Part shown: positions 23,925 to 32,435 of the stretch, in pieces
Layout of the letters: the number at the start of each line of letters is the position of its first letter
How positions within the stretch are numbered: the first letter of the stretch is position 1
Source of the DNA: Bacteroidales bacterium
Lineage (GTDB): Bacteria; Bacteroidota; Bacteroidia; Bacteroidales; Paludibacteraceae
Assembly (NCBI GenBank): GCA_900769555.1
Contig: CAAGHA010000070.1
Coordinates: 3,435-67,434, forward strand
DNA length: 64,000 nt
Direction: 5' to 3'
The notes under the pieces: model-generated
Seen by the model: the letters and a program-made list of their open reading frames with translations, nothing else
Told to the model about the DNA's origin: nothing
Database searches by the model: none
Translations under genes and position numbers: made by a program

Positions 23925-25940
23925 ATGATTGACCAAGCGACGATTGATAGAATATTTGATACTGCCAAGATTGAGGAGGTGGTTGGTGATTATGTAACCT
24001 TGAAACGTAGAGGGGCGAATTTAATTGGTAATTGTCCGTTTCATAATGAAAAAACACCATCTTTTTCTGTATCTCCTGCCAAAAATATATACAAATGTTT
24101 TGGTTGTGGTGAGGGCGGAAATCCGGTCAATTTTATTATGAAGATAGAGAATCTATCTTATTATGAAGCCCTAAAATTTATTGCCAAAAAATATCATATA
24201 GAGATTGTTGAAAAGGAGTTGAACGAAGAGCAGTTGCAGCAACGTGGCGAACGTGAAAGTTTAATGGCTGTAACTGAGGCTTTGCAACAACAATTTACAA
24301 AGAATCTGTTTGAACATCCGGAGGGAACTTCTGTAGGTTTAAGTTATTTTAGACACAGAGGTTTTCATGATGATATAATACGACGTTTCCAATTGGGATA
24401 TGCTTTGAATCAAAGAGATGCATATACAAATGAGGTCTTGAAAAAGGGTTATAAATTAGAGTATTTGGAAAAAATTGGGGCAACTATTGTAAAAGAGAAA
24501 TACAATATAGACCGTTTTCATGGTCGTGCCATTTTTCCTATTCACTCGATTTCTGGTAAGGTTATCGCTTTTGGTGGTCGTGCGATAAAAAAAGATGAAC
24601 AAGTAAAATATCAAAATTCTCCCGAGTCGGATATTTATCATAAAAGTAATGTTTTATATGGTATCTTTTTTGCGAAAAATGCAATTGTTAGAGAGAAGAA
24701 ATGTTACTTGGTTGAGGGCTATGCAGACGTGATTTCAATGTTCCAATCCGGAATAGAGAATATCGTTGCTCCGTGTGGTACTGCATTAACTGTAGAGCAA
24801 ATTCGATTGTTGAGTAGAATTTTACCATCTGTAGATTCTGGTCGTGGCGGAGCTAAAAATGTTACGATGCTTTATGATGGAGATTCGGCAGGATTGAATG
24901 CAGCCCTTAAAAATGGGAAGTTGTTATTGGAAGAGGGGTTAAATGTCAGAGTGGTAGTTCTGCCGGAGGGTGATGACCCTGATACTTTTGCTCAAAATAA
25001 TGATTCAACAGTTATTCGGGATTTCTTGGAGAAAAACGAAAAAGATTATATCTTTTTTAAGATAGATTACTATCTATCGATTATTGGCAATGATCCGATG
25101 AAAAAGGCTCAATTAATATCGGAAATTGCTGATACTTTGGCTGTTATTTCGGATGATGTTAAACTTTCTGTCTATACACGGGAGTGTGCTAAGTTATTGG
25201 ATACGGAGGAGAAATTGATTTTTTCTGAAATTTCTAAAACAAGAAAAAATAAGGCGGAGAAGGAGTGGAAAATAAATTATACGAAACAAACAATTTCGCA
25301 TCAAACATCTAATCAACAGAGCTCTGGACAGTCTGTAACAATAGAAAAACAACCGGATGTATCTTTGCGTTCTTCAAAAGATCCATTAGAGGCTGAAGAG
25401 CGAAATATTGTCTATTTTTTTGTGAAGTATGGTGATGTGATTATTATAGATGATGATGAAGGGCGTTTGAATGTGGCTGAATTTATTCATTCTGAGTTAG
25501 AGGTTGATGACTTAAAATTTTCTAACAAACTTTATCAATCCATGTTAGAGGAGTTTGTAAGTAATATTGCATCAATTAATGTTACGTCAGAGAGATTCTT
25601 TACATATCATAAAAACCCGGAATTTAGTAGAGTTGCTTCAGATGTGTTATCGGAACAATATACTTTGAGTAAAATGTTCGATAAAAATGTAGAGGATTGC
25701 AAAATTAAGGTAAAGAAGGTTGAAGTGGAAGAGAAAGATCGTTTGACAGATCTGATTCCACATGTTTTGTTGGATTACAAATTTAAGTGGTTGAGTTTAG
25801 AAGTAAAAAAGAAAATATTGAGTCTTAAAGATGTTGAAGATCCAACAAAAGTTGTTGCATTGATGTCAGAAATACAAGATTTGAAAAGATGCGTTAATGA
25901 AATGGCTAAATCTTTGGGTGAAAGAATTATTGTCAAGTAG
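23925..25940 (+). CDS. dnaG: DNA primase
   Basis: 671 residues, the normal size. It makes RNA primers for the replication fork. The N-terminal zinc-binding domain has CPFH and CFGCG (C37, H40, C58, C61). The catalytic core follows with FGGRAI (about 217-222), then the TOPRIM domain with VEGYADVISMFQSG (about 263-276) and DGDSAGLNAA (about 319-328). The C-terminal helicase-interaction region is diverged and Lys/Glu-rich, as is common in Bacteroidetes. It stands alone. Confidence 0.97.
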   Translation: MIDQATIDRIFDTAKIEEVVGDYVTLKRRGANLIGNCPFHNEKTPSFSVSPAKNIYKCFGCGEGGNPVNFIMKIENLSYYEALKFIAKKYHIEIVEKELNEEQLQQRGERESLMAVTEALQQQFTKNLFEHPEGTSVGLSYFRHRGFHDDIIRRFQLGYALNQRDAYTNEVLKKGYKLEYLEKIGATIVKEKYNIDRFHGRAIFPIHSISGKVIAFGGRAIKKDEQVKYQNSPESDIYHKSNVLYGIFFAKNAIVREKKCYLVEGYADVISMFQSGIENIVAPCGTALTVEQIRLLSRILPSVDSGRGGAKNVTMLYDGDSAGLNAALKNGKLLLEEGLNVRVVVLPEGDDPDTFAQNNDSTVIRDFLEKNEKDYIFFKIDYYLSIIGNDPMKKAQLISEIADTLAVISDDVKLSVYTRECAKLLDTEEKLIFSEISKTRKNKAEKEWKINYTKQTISHQTSNQQSSGQSVTIEKQPDVSLRSSKDPLEAEERNIVYFFVKYGDVIIIDDDEGRLNVAEFIHSELEVDDLKFSNKLYQSMLEEFVSNIASINVTSERFFTYHKNPEFSRVASDVLSEQYTLSKMFDKNVEDCKIKVKKVEVEEKDRLTDLIPHVLLDYKFKWLSLEVKKKILSLKDVEDPTKVVALMSEIQDLKRCVNEMAKSLGERIIVK

Positions 25941-25994
25941 TCTGTTCTCCAATAAATTATCGCTTAAAAAATTCTGTTATTTTGAAAATTTAAA

Positions 25995-26002
25995 TATATT
26001 TG
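25995..26002 (+). promoter_or_regulatory. predicted -7 box for the amidohydrolase gene
   Basis: TATATTTG fits TAnnTTTG. It gives a start of transcription near 26,009, about 55 bp before the ATG at 26,065. Confidence 0.4.
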
Positions 26003-26064
26003 TCTTATAGCGAGTTGTTTCGATGACGCGAGAAGAGTGTATTTATAATTTAAAAGTTGAAGTT

Positions 26065-27303
26065 ATGTCAAATCTATTTATAAAAGGAGTAACTTTGAAT
26101 GGTGAAGTTACTAATATTCGAATAAAGGGAGACCGTTTTTCTGAGATTGGTAAAGAGTTAAAGAGTGTTGATAATGAGGAGGTTATTGATGCAAAAGAAA
26201 AGGCAATTGTGCCTCCATTCTACAATGCGCATACGCACGCTGCAATGACTCTGTTAAGAGGATATGCAGATGATATGCCATTATTCCCGTGGCTTAATGA
26301 TTATATTTGGCCTTTTGAGGCAAAAATGACTCCACGGGATATATACATTGGAAGTCGGTTGGCTTTATTGGAGATGATAAAGTCTGGAACCATTTTTTAC
26401 AATGATATGTATTGGGATACGCAGGAGACGTGGAGGGCAACGGAAGAGATGGGGTTGAGAGGATGTATGGGAATGACTTTCACTGATGGCATTGGTGAAG
26501 AGCAAATAAAAAAGAATTTTTCAATGTTAAAAGAGTTGAATGGGAAGTCGAATCGATTGCAAATGTCAGTAGCTCCTCATGCAGTTTATACTGTTGGAGA
26601 GAAGTTGTGGAAACGATGCGTAGAAGCAGCCAAATCTGAAGGAGTTTTATTGCATTTCCATTTGTCGGAAACAGAGAAAGAGGTGACAGATTGTATTGCT
26701 CAGTATGGAATGACTCCTGTGAGATGGTTGGATAAAATTGGAGTATTAGGAGATAATTGTGTAGCGGCGCATGTAGTACATGTAGATCAGGAAGAAATGC
26801 AAATATTAAAAGATAGAGGTGTTGCAATTGCTCATAATCCAGTCTCCAATATGAAACTCTCTTCGGGCTATTTCAAGAGTCAGGCTATGGCTCAAAACGG
26901 GAATAGAGTGATGATTGGAACTGATGGATGCTCATCTAATAATAATTTAGATATGTTGGAAGAGACTAAATTTGCAGCAATGATTGCAAAATGTAATTTT
27001 GGACCGGAAGTCTTGCCAGTGCAAACTTTATTACAATGGTCAATGGAGAATGGTCCGAAGGTTTTTGGAGTTGATGCTGGGGAAATTGCCGTAGGAAAAT
27101 TGGCAGATGCTCTGTTGGTCGATTTAAATAATGAACGAATGGTTCCTTGTTATAATTTTGCGTCCAATTGGATTTATGCAACAGGAACAGAGGCAATAGA
27201 TACTGTAATTTGTGATGGTAAAATTTTAATGAGAGAGAGAAGAGTCGATGGGGAAGATGATATTATAAAAGAAGCAAAAAAATGTTGTGAGAAGTGGATG
27301 TAA
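26065..27303 (+). CDS. amidohydrolase, MTA/SAH deaminase type
   Basis: 412 residues from the ATG at 26065; the frame opens at 26023, but MSNLFIKGVTLNGEV is the usual beginning of this family. It is a metal-dependent TIM-barrel deaminase of the MtaD/SsnA/chlorohydrolase group, which removes the amino group from 5'-methylthioadenosine, S-adenosylhomocysteine or related nucleosides. Metal ligands: HTHAAMTLLRG (about 55-65), HFHLSETEKEV (about 197-207, with the catalytic Glu), AHVVHV (about 234-239) and GTDGCSSNNNLDM (about 286-298). Exact substrate not determinable here. It lies between dnaG and the deaminase gene; no cofactor or transporter genes accompany it. Confidence 0.88.
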   Translation: MSNLFIKGVTLNGEVTNIRIKGDRFSEIGKELKSVDNEEVIDAKEKAIVPPFYNAHTHAAMTLLRGYADDMPLFPWLNDYIWPFEAKMTPRDIYIGSRLALLEMIKSGTIFYNDMYWDTQETWRATEEMGLRGCMGMTFTDGIGEEQIKKNFSMLKELNGKSNRLQMSVAPHAVYTVGEKLWKRCVEAAKSEGVLLHFHLSETEKEVTDCIAQYGMTPVRWLDKIGVLGDNCVAAHVVHVDQEEMQILKDRGVAIAHNPVSNMKLSSGYFKSQAMAQNGNRVMIGTDGCSSNNNLDMLEETKFAAMIAKCNFGPEVLPVQTLLQWSMENGPKVFGVDAGEIAVGKLADALLVDLNNERMVPCYNFASNWIYATGTEAIDTVICDGKILMRERRVDGEDDIIKEAKKCCEKWM

Positions 27304-27400
27304 AAACGCCGATAAGTTGCAGACAAAAGAGAAATGTGACTAAATCAATAAATAAATGTTTAATAAAATTAAAAATTGAGATAATTTATCGGTAACTCTA

Positions 27401-27408
27401 TATATTTG
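27401..27408 (+). promoter_or_regulatory. predicted -7 box for the deaminase-S41 operon
   Basis: TATATTTG fits TAnnTTTG, 22 bp before the ATG at 27,431. An ATTG about 22 bp upstream is a possible weak -33 box. Confidence 0.5.
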
Positions 27409-27430
27409 TATACTCACAAAGAGAAAAAAA

Positions 27431-27877
27431 ATGAAGGCGAATAAAGAAAAGGATAACGATAAACAATACTTATTAGATTGTAGATATATGCGTATGGCGC
27501 GTGTATGGGCAGAGAACTCTTATTGTAAAAGAAGACAAGTGGGAGCTCTGTTAGTAAAAGATCGAATGATTATATCCGATGGCTATAATGGTACGCCTTG
27601 TGGATTTGAAAATATATGTGAAGATGAGAACAATAAAACTAAACCATACGTTATGCATGCAGAAGCCAATGCGATTACAAAAGTTGCTAAGTCATTTAAT
27701 AGTAGTGAAGGAGCCACATTGTATGTAACAGCCTCCCCATGTATAGAGTGTGCAAAACTTATTATTCAGGCCGGAATCAAACGGGTAGTTTATGGAGAGT
27801 CGTATCATACGATGGATGGGGTTGAGTTGTTGGAGCGGATTGGGATAGATGTTGAATTTTTAGATGAAAACTTGTGA
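27431..27877 (+). CDS. dCMP/cytidine deaminase family protein (ComEB-like)
   Basis: 148 residues. The zinc-dependent deaminase core has HAEANAI (about 76-82, with the catalytic Glu) and the metal-binding SPCIECAK (about 102-109). The segment NSYCKRRQVGALLVKD and DGYNGTPCGFENICEDE are typical of dCMP deaminases, which supply dUMP for thymidylate synthesis. The stop is one base from the next ATG (27,879), so the S41 protease gene is translationally linked. In many Bacteroidetes these two genes adjoin, with no known functional reason. Confidence 0.88.
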   Translation: MKANKEKDNDKQYLLDCRYMRMARVWAENSYCKRRQVGALLVKDRMIISDGYNGTPCGFENICEDENNKTKPYVMHAEANAITKVAKSFNSSEGATLYVTASPCIECAKLIIQAGIKRVVYGESYHTMDGVELLERIGIDVEFLDENL

Positions 27878-27878
27878 T

Positions 27879-29513
27879 ATGAATACAAAAAAGATTATTA
27901 CGCCTATTGTTGTTTCTCTTGTTGCAATTTTGGGTTTTGTTGTTGGATCTGTTTTATCAAGCAATGTTTCGCAACATAATCAAAAGGTCTCGCAATTAAG
28001 TGTTGATGGAAAATTAGATTTATTGCTTAATTTAATTGAGTTACAATATGTTGATACTGTTGATAGAGATGATTTAGTAGAGTCAGCAATTCCTAAAATC
28101 TTGGCCGAGTTAGATCCTCATTCAGTTTATATTCCGGCAGAGGATCTGCAAATTGTGAATGATGATTTGGACGATAGTTTTTCAGGAATTGGAGTGCAGT
28201 TTAATATTCAGAAGGATACTATTATGATTGTTTCGGTCATCAGTGGTGGACCTTCTGAAAAATTAGGAATTTTACCTGGAGATAGAATCGTCACTGTGGA
28301 TGATTCGTTGTTTGTGGGATCGTCAATTTCAAATGATAAGGTCATGAAGCGTTTGCGAGGACCAAAGGGTTCTGTTGTAAAGGTGGGTATAAAGAGAAGT
28401 TCTTCGGATGAGTTGCTTTCATTTGAAATAGAGAGAGGAGATATTCCTTTGCACAGTGTGGATGCTGCTTATTTATTGAAAAGTGGAGTGGGATATGTAA
28501 AGGTAAGTAAATTTGGTTCTGCGACCTATGATGAATTTGTTGAGGCTTTAACAAATTTGAGAATTGATGGAGCAGAACGATATATAATTGATTTGAGAGG
28601 AAATTCCGGAGGTTATCTAGAATCGGTTATTTTAATGACAAATGAGTTTTTGAAAAAAGATGATTTAATTGTATATACAGAAGGAAAATCTGAAAAAAGA
28701 AGAGATGCTTTTGCGGATGGTAGGGGGGCATTTGTGAAAGTACCTATAGCCATATTAATTGATGAATGGTCTGCTTCTGCAAGTGAAATATTTGCAGGCG
28801 CAATTCAAGATAATGATAGGGGAATTGTAGTTGGTCGTCGTTCTTTTGGTAAAGGTCTTGTTCAGCAGCAGATTCCTTTGCGAGATGGCTCTGCTATCCG
28901 ATTGACTATTGCTCGTTATCATACACCATCCGGACGATGCATTCAGAAACCATATTCAGATAAGAACGAGTACGATATGGATATTCTAAATCGATATTTG
29001 CACGGAGAAATGGATGATGCTGATAGTATAAAGACTATGCCAGACTCTTTAAAGTTTTTTACGGCTAAAGGTAGAATCGTTTATGGTGGAGGTGGTATCT
29101 CTCCGGATTATTTTGTTCCTCGTGATACGATTGAAGCAACATCTTATTATACAAAAATTTATAATAGTGGTCTGCTTTATGATTATTCGTTTGAATATGT
29201 GGATAAAAATAGAAAGAAATTAGCGGAGTTCAAAGATTTATCTTCTCTGTCAGATTTTTTAAGCAAACAAAATTTTGCAGAGGAATTGGCTAAATTTGCG
29301 AAAACTAAGGGAGTGGTTAAAGATAATGAGATGTTTGAACGTTCTAAGTTATTAATGCAAAATAGGGTGGAAGCATATATTTCTAGAAGTGTGTTGGGTG
29401 ATTCTGCTTTTTATCCAATTTTCAATGAAAAAGATGAAGTAATAAGAACAGCTTTACAAAAATTGTTAAATGAACCTTCGTTGCCAAGTGTGGCAAATTT
29501 TAACATAAAGTAA
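27879..29513 (+). CDS. S41 family C-terminal processing peptidase with PDZ domain
   Basis: 544 residues from the ATG at 27879; one five codons earlier (27864) would overlap the deaminase gene. It has an N-terminal membrane anchor/signal (about 5-25), an S41 N-terminal domain (about 40-85, PHSVYIPAEDL), a PDZ domain (about 90-185, GGPSEKLGILPGDRI), and a protease core with DLRGNSGGYL (about 237-246) and WSASASEIFAGAI (about 292-304), which supplies the catalytic Ser. SFGKGLVQ (about 321-328) supplies the Lys. Such periplasmic tail-specific proteases trim or degrade envelope proteins. The C-terminal helical domain (about 400-540) is longer than in E. coli-type minimal CtpA. Confidence 0.93.
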   Translation: MNTKKIITPIVVSLVAILGFVVGSVLSSNVSQHNQKVSQLSVDGKLDLLLNLIELQYVDTVDRDDLVESAIPKILAELDPHSVYIPAEDLQIVNDDLDDSFSGIGVQFNIQKDTIMIVSVISGGPSEKLGILPGDRIVTVDDSLFVGSSISNDKVMKRLRGPKGSVVKVGIKRSSSDELLSFEIERGDIPLHSVDAAYLLKSGVGYVKVSKFGSATYDEFVEALTNLRIDGAERYIIDLRGNSGGYLESVILMTNEFLKKDDLIVYTEGKSEKRRDAFADGRGAFVKVPIAILIDEWSASASEIFAGAIQDNDRGIVVGRRSFGKGLVQQQIPLRDGSAIRLTIARYHTPSGRCIQKPYSDKNEYDMDILNRYLHGEMDDADSIKTMPDSLKFFTAKGRIVYGGGGISPDYFVPRDTIEATSYYTKIYNSGLLYDYSFEYVDKNRKKLAEFKDLSSLSDFLSKQNFAEELAKFAKTKGVVKDNEMFERSKLLMQNRVEAYISRSVLGDSAFYPIFNEKDEVIRTALQKLLNEPSLPSVANFNIK

Positions 29514-29569
29514 AGGTATAGAGTAAAGATGGATTTGTAGGTGAATATTTATACAAGAGGATTTTTCTA

Positions 29570-29601
29570 TTTGGATAATTAAAATCTATTTTCTATCTTT
29601 G
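29570..29601 (+). promoter_or_regulatory. greA promoter (-33 TTTG, -7 TATCTTTG)
   Basis: TTTG at 29570-29573 and TATCTTTG at 29594-29601 are 20 bp apart, a full match to the Bacteroidetes vegetative promoter. Transcription would start near 29,608, giving an about 140-nt leader before greA. Confidence 0.75.
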
Positions 29602-29676
29602 CTTTTGTCATTGGACGCGTGAATAATTTTAATAAATAGGAGATTGAGTCAGAATTTTTAGGGTTCAATCTTGGGA

Positions 29677-29727
29677 GGTGTGTAAGAATTAATTTTATTA
29701 ATTGTCGCACGCCGACTATTTTTTTTG
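29677..29727 (+). promoter_or_regulatory. attenuator-like hairpin in the greA leader
   Basis: GGTGTG (29677-29682) pairs with CACGCC (29708-29713), and AATTAAT with ATTAATT inside it. Eight or nine T follow (29719-29727). A separate hairpin AGATTGA / TCAATCT lies just upstream (29641-29672). The structure sits between the promoter and the greA ATG, 24 bp before the latter. Confidence 0.55.
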
Positions 29728-29750
29728 TAATAACTAAAAATACTAATATT

Positions 29751-30221
29751 ATGGCAGTATCTTATGTAACAGAGGAAGGCTATAACAAGATGAGAGAAGA
29801 GCTAAAACATTTAGAAACGGTGGAGAGACCTGCTATTTCTAAGCAGATTGCTGAGGCTCGCGACAAAGGTGATTTATCGGAAAATGCAGAGTATGATGCA
29901 GCGAAAGAAGCGCAAGGTCTTTTGGAAATGAAAATTTCGTTACTAAAAGAAAAAATTCTCTCGGCTAAGATTATAGACGATTCTCGTTTGAATACAGATG
30001 TGATTCAAATTTTGAATAAAGTAAAAATTAAAAATACAAAGAATGGGGCGGTAATGACCTATACTTTAGTTTCAGAACATGAAGCGAATTTGAAAGAGGG
30101 TAAGTTGGCTGTAAATACTCCTATTGCTCAAGCTTTACTAGGAAAGAAAGTTGGAGATGTTGTTGAGGTAACTGTTCCTGCTGGGAAAATTCCTTTTGAG
30201 GTAATCGAGATTTCATTCTAA
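29751..30221 (+). CDS. greA: transcription elongation factor GreA
   Basis: 156 residues. It has an N-terminal coiled coil (about 5-75) with ISKQIAEARDKGDLSENAEYDAAKE, whose acidic tip residues enter the RNA polymerase secondary channel to trigger cleavage of backtracked RNA, and a C-terminal FKBP-like domain with TPIAQALLGKKVGDVVEVTVPAG (about 123-145). Length and order are standard. It is read with the HIT gene 13 bp downstream. Confidence 0.96.
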   Translation: MAVSYVTEEGYNKMREELKHLETVERPAISKQIAEARDKGDLSENAEYDAAKEAQGLLEMKISLLKEKILSAKIIDDSRLNTDVIQILNKVKIKNTKNGAVMTYTLVSEHEANLKEGKLAVNTPIAQALLGKKVGDVVEVTVPAGKIPFEVIEISF

Positions 30222-30233
30222 TAATGTAGTGTA

Positions 30234-30623
30234 ATGGCAACAATTTTTACGAAGATCATTAATGGTGAGATTCCTTGTTACAAGGTGGCGGAAGACGAAA
30301 ATTATTTTGCTTTTTTAGATATCAATCCAGTGCAGAAGGGGCATGTTCTTGTTGTTCCTAAAATCGAAGAAGATTATATATTTCGTCTAAAGGATGATGT
30401 GTTGGCCGGTCTGATTTTGTTTTCTAAAAAAGTGGCTTTGGCGATTGAAAAATCAGTTCCATGCACTAGAGTGGCTGTTGCTGTTATTGGATTGGAAGTT
30501 CCTCATGTGCATATTCATCTGATTCCAATTCAAAAAGAGAGTGACTTGAATTTTGCATCTAAAAAGGAGATTGCTTCAGAAGAAATGGTGTCAGTTGCTC
30601 AATTAATTGCATCTAATTTTTAA
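30234..30623 (+). CDS. HIT family protein (purine nucleoside phosphoramidase type)
   Basis: 129 residues. The N-terminus IFTKIINGEIPCYKV and the nucleotide-binding active-site motif HVHIHLIP (about 91-98) identify a HINT-type histidine-triad hydrolase, which cleaves AMP-lysine or similar phosphoramidates. A segment between (VPCTRVAVAVIGLEVPH) matches the family. It is co-transcribed with greA and followed by a terminator. Confidence 0.93.
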   Translation: MATIFTKIINGEIPCYKVAEDENYFAFLDINPVQKGHVLVVPKIEEDYIFRLKDDVLAGLILFSKKVALAIEKSVPCTRVAVAVIGLEVPHVHIHLIPIQKESDLNFASKKEIASEEMVSVAQLIASNF

Positions 30624-30642
30624 TTGAGAATTATTAAGAAAT

Positions 30643-30685
30643 AAGAGGGAATATTGAAATTAATTTTTTCGGTGTTCCCTTTTTT
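30643..30685 (+). terminator. terminator after the greA-HIT transcript
   Basis: AGGGAA (30646-30651) and TTCCCT (30675-30680), extended by A-T and one wobble pair, are followed by six T. Confidence 0.65.
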
Positions 30686-30732
30686 GTATAGGTAATGTTG
30701 CTTTTTGAGAGTTAATTGGCGTGGAGACAAAT

Positions 30733-32154
30733 ATGGATACAGTTAAAAACGTTTTATTTAAAGAAGGTTGGTTCTTTCTCTTGATTATTTTCATATTCAA
30801 GGTGAGTTGTTTTGATATAACTTTCTTTTGGGATTCCATTAATTGTCTCTCTAGAGTTGCTCATCATATTTATGATAACGGATTATCTTATTTTTGTTAT
30901 GAGGAAAAATATGACAATGGGGATCCTCATATTTTACCCTTTTATATAGCAACCTTATGGTCGTTGATGGGGAAAAATTTGATAATTACTCATTTGGCGT
31001 TTTTGCCTTTTACTTTGGGTTGTGTTTATCAGGTAGTTCAACTCTCCCGAAAATTATTCACAATAGGGGATAGCAATAATTTGTTATTTTTTCTGCTATC
31101 AACAATCTTAATTCTATCTGATACGAGTTTTTTATCTCAGATTATATTGTTGGGGACTGATGTCTGCGTTATTTTTTTTGCTCTTTATACAGTGAACCAG
31201 ATATTAAAAGGGGGATATCTCACTCTTTCAGTAGGTTTTGTAGGTTTGTTGATAACAAGAAGAGGTATGATTATTTCAGCTGTACTTATGATTACTTATT
31301 TGTTGCATTGTTATTTTGTTCAAAAAAAAGAATTTAAGTTGAAGTCGTTTCTCTATGATCTTTTACCAACATTGCCGGCATGTTTGTTTGTCTTACTATT
31401 TCTTGTTTTAAGGTACGTGAATGTAGGTTGGGTTTTTAATAATCCGGTAACAGTATGGGCAGAAACTGGTGACTTAGTTACGAAAAAGGAATTGTTAAAA
31501 AATGGTTTGGTTTATGTTTGGCGAAATCTCGATTTTGGTCGATTTGCTATTTGGGGTGTTTTTCTTTTCTCTGTTTTAAAATCGAAAAAAATTTTTTTTG
31601 GAGAGTTGAAAACCTTATGGTTTGCCTATTTTTTGCTCCAAATGGCATTTTTAATTGTTACACTTCCTATAACGAATCCTTTTGGAGCTAGATATTTTAT
31701 AGTTCAGTTTGTTCTTTTTTCTGCGATAGTCTCTAAAATTGTATATGAAAATTTTGACAAAAAGGTTGCTAAAGGTTTGATGATTGCAATGATTGTTATT
31801 GTAAATTCAGGTCATTTTTGGCTTTATCCACTGAATATTGCGCAAAATTGGGATTGCACGTTAAAGCATATTTCATTTTATGATCTTAGAAAAGAGACTT
31901 TTGAATACTTGGAAAATAATGGTATCGATTATTCCAATGTTGCCTCTGGTTTTTCTCTTTATGGAAATCAGCGCTTGATTGATTTAAAAGATGAAGATAG
32001 GTTAATAGATTCGGAGATAGGTGATAATGAATATTATTTGTATAGTAATATTTGTTCGGAACGTGATGAAAGACGATCTGAGTTTTGTAGAGACTGGGAG
32101 CAAGTTGCATTGTTTCAAAAAAATGATATATTTATTCAGATTTTAAAGAAATAA
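30733..32154 (+). CDS. polytopic membrane protein, GT-C glycosyltransferase-like
   Basis: 473 residues from the ATG at 30733; a GTG at 30721 is the alternative. Ten or more hydrophobic segments are spread over residues about 10-360, with a hydrophilic C-terminus (about 380-473). The N-terminal outer loop FWDSINCLSRVAHHIYDNGL, with an Asp between the first two membrane segments, and NGDPHILPFYIATLW resemble the GT39/ArnT-like family, which transfers sugars from polyprenyl phosphates to lipids or proteins in the periplasm. Substrate unknown and family assignment moderate. It stands alone between the greA terminator and an R1 element. Confidence 0.65.
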   Translation: MDTVKNVLFKEGWFFLLIIFIFKVSCFDITFFWDSINCLSRVAHHIYDNGLSYFCYEEKYDNGDPHILPFYIATLWSLMGKNLIITHLAFLPFTLGCVYQVVQLSRKLFTIGDSNNLLFFLLSTILILSDTSFLSQIILLGTDVCVIFFALYTVNQILKGGYLTLSVGFVGLLITRRGMIISAVLMITYLLHCYFVQKKEFKLKSFLYDLLPTLPACLFVLLFLVLRYVNVGWVFNNPVTVWAETGDLVTKKELLKNGLVYVWRNLDFGRFAIWGVFLFSVLKSKKIFFGELKTLWFAYFLLQMAFLIVTLPITNPFGARYFIVQFVLFSAIVSKIVYENFDKKVAKGLMIAMIVIVNSGHFWLYPLNIAQNWDCTLKHISFYDLRKETFEYLENNGIDYSNVASGFSLYGNQRLIDLKDEDRLIDSEIGDNEYYLYSNICSERDERRSEFCRDWEQVALFQKNDIFIQILKK

Positions 32155-32178
32155 AGAATTTTTATTTCTTAAGACAAT

Positions 32179-32352
32179 TTCTATAAATTAGGTCGAGAAA
32201 ATTTTGAAAGGCATTTTGTTTAGGTTGATTCTATTTATAAATGAGCATAGTATCGTAACTATATGAATAGTAGTAAGATAAACAAATTGGATTCAAAAGT
32301 ATCCGAAATAGGATTTATTATAAAAAGAAAGCAAAAATAGTAATTTATAGAA
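32179..32352 (+). repeat. R1 dispersed element, copy d (best preserved)
   Basis: 174 bp with perfect 12-bp inverted ends TTCTATAAATTA (32179-32190) and TAATTTATAGAA (32341-32352). The central palindrome ACTAT-ATGA-ATAGT (32258-32271) occupies the position of CCGATT/AATCGG in copy a, with different bases but kept pairing. No frame of useful length. It lies 25 bp after the preceding gene and 30 bp before a promoter. Confidence 0.75.
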
Positions 32353-32381
32353 GATTCCTTAAATATTGGTTGCGTAAAATT

Positions 32382-32413
32382 TTTGTAAAGAAAGAACAAA
32401 AAGAGTACCTTTG
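32382..32413 (+). promoter_or_regulatory. promoter of the DUF4271-hemD transcript
   Basis: TTTG at 32382-32385 and TACCTTTG at 32406-32413 with a 20-bp spacer match the full Bacteroidetes promoter. It lies 30 bp beyond the right end of R1 copy d. Confidence 0.75.
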
Positions 32414-32435
32414 TGGTATTATATAAGAAAAGAAT

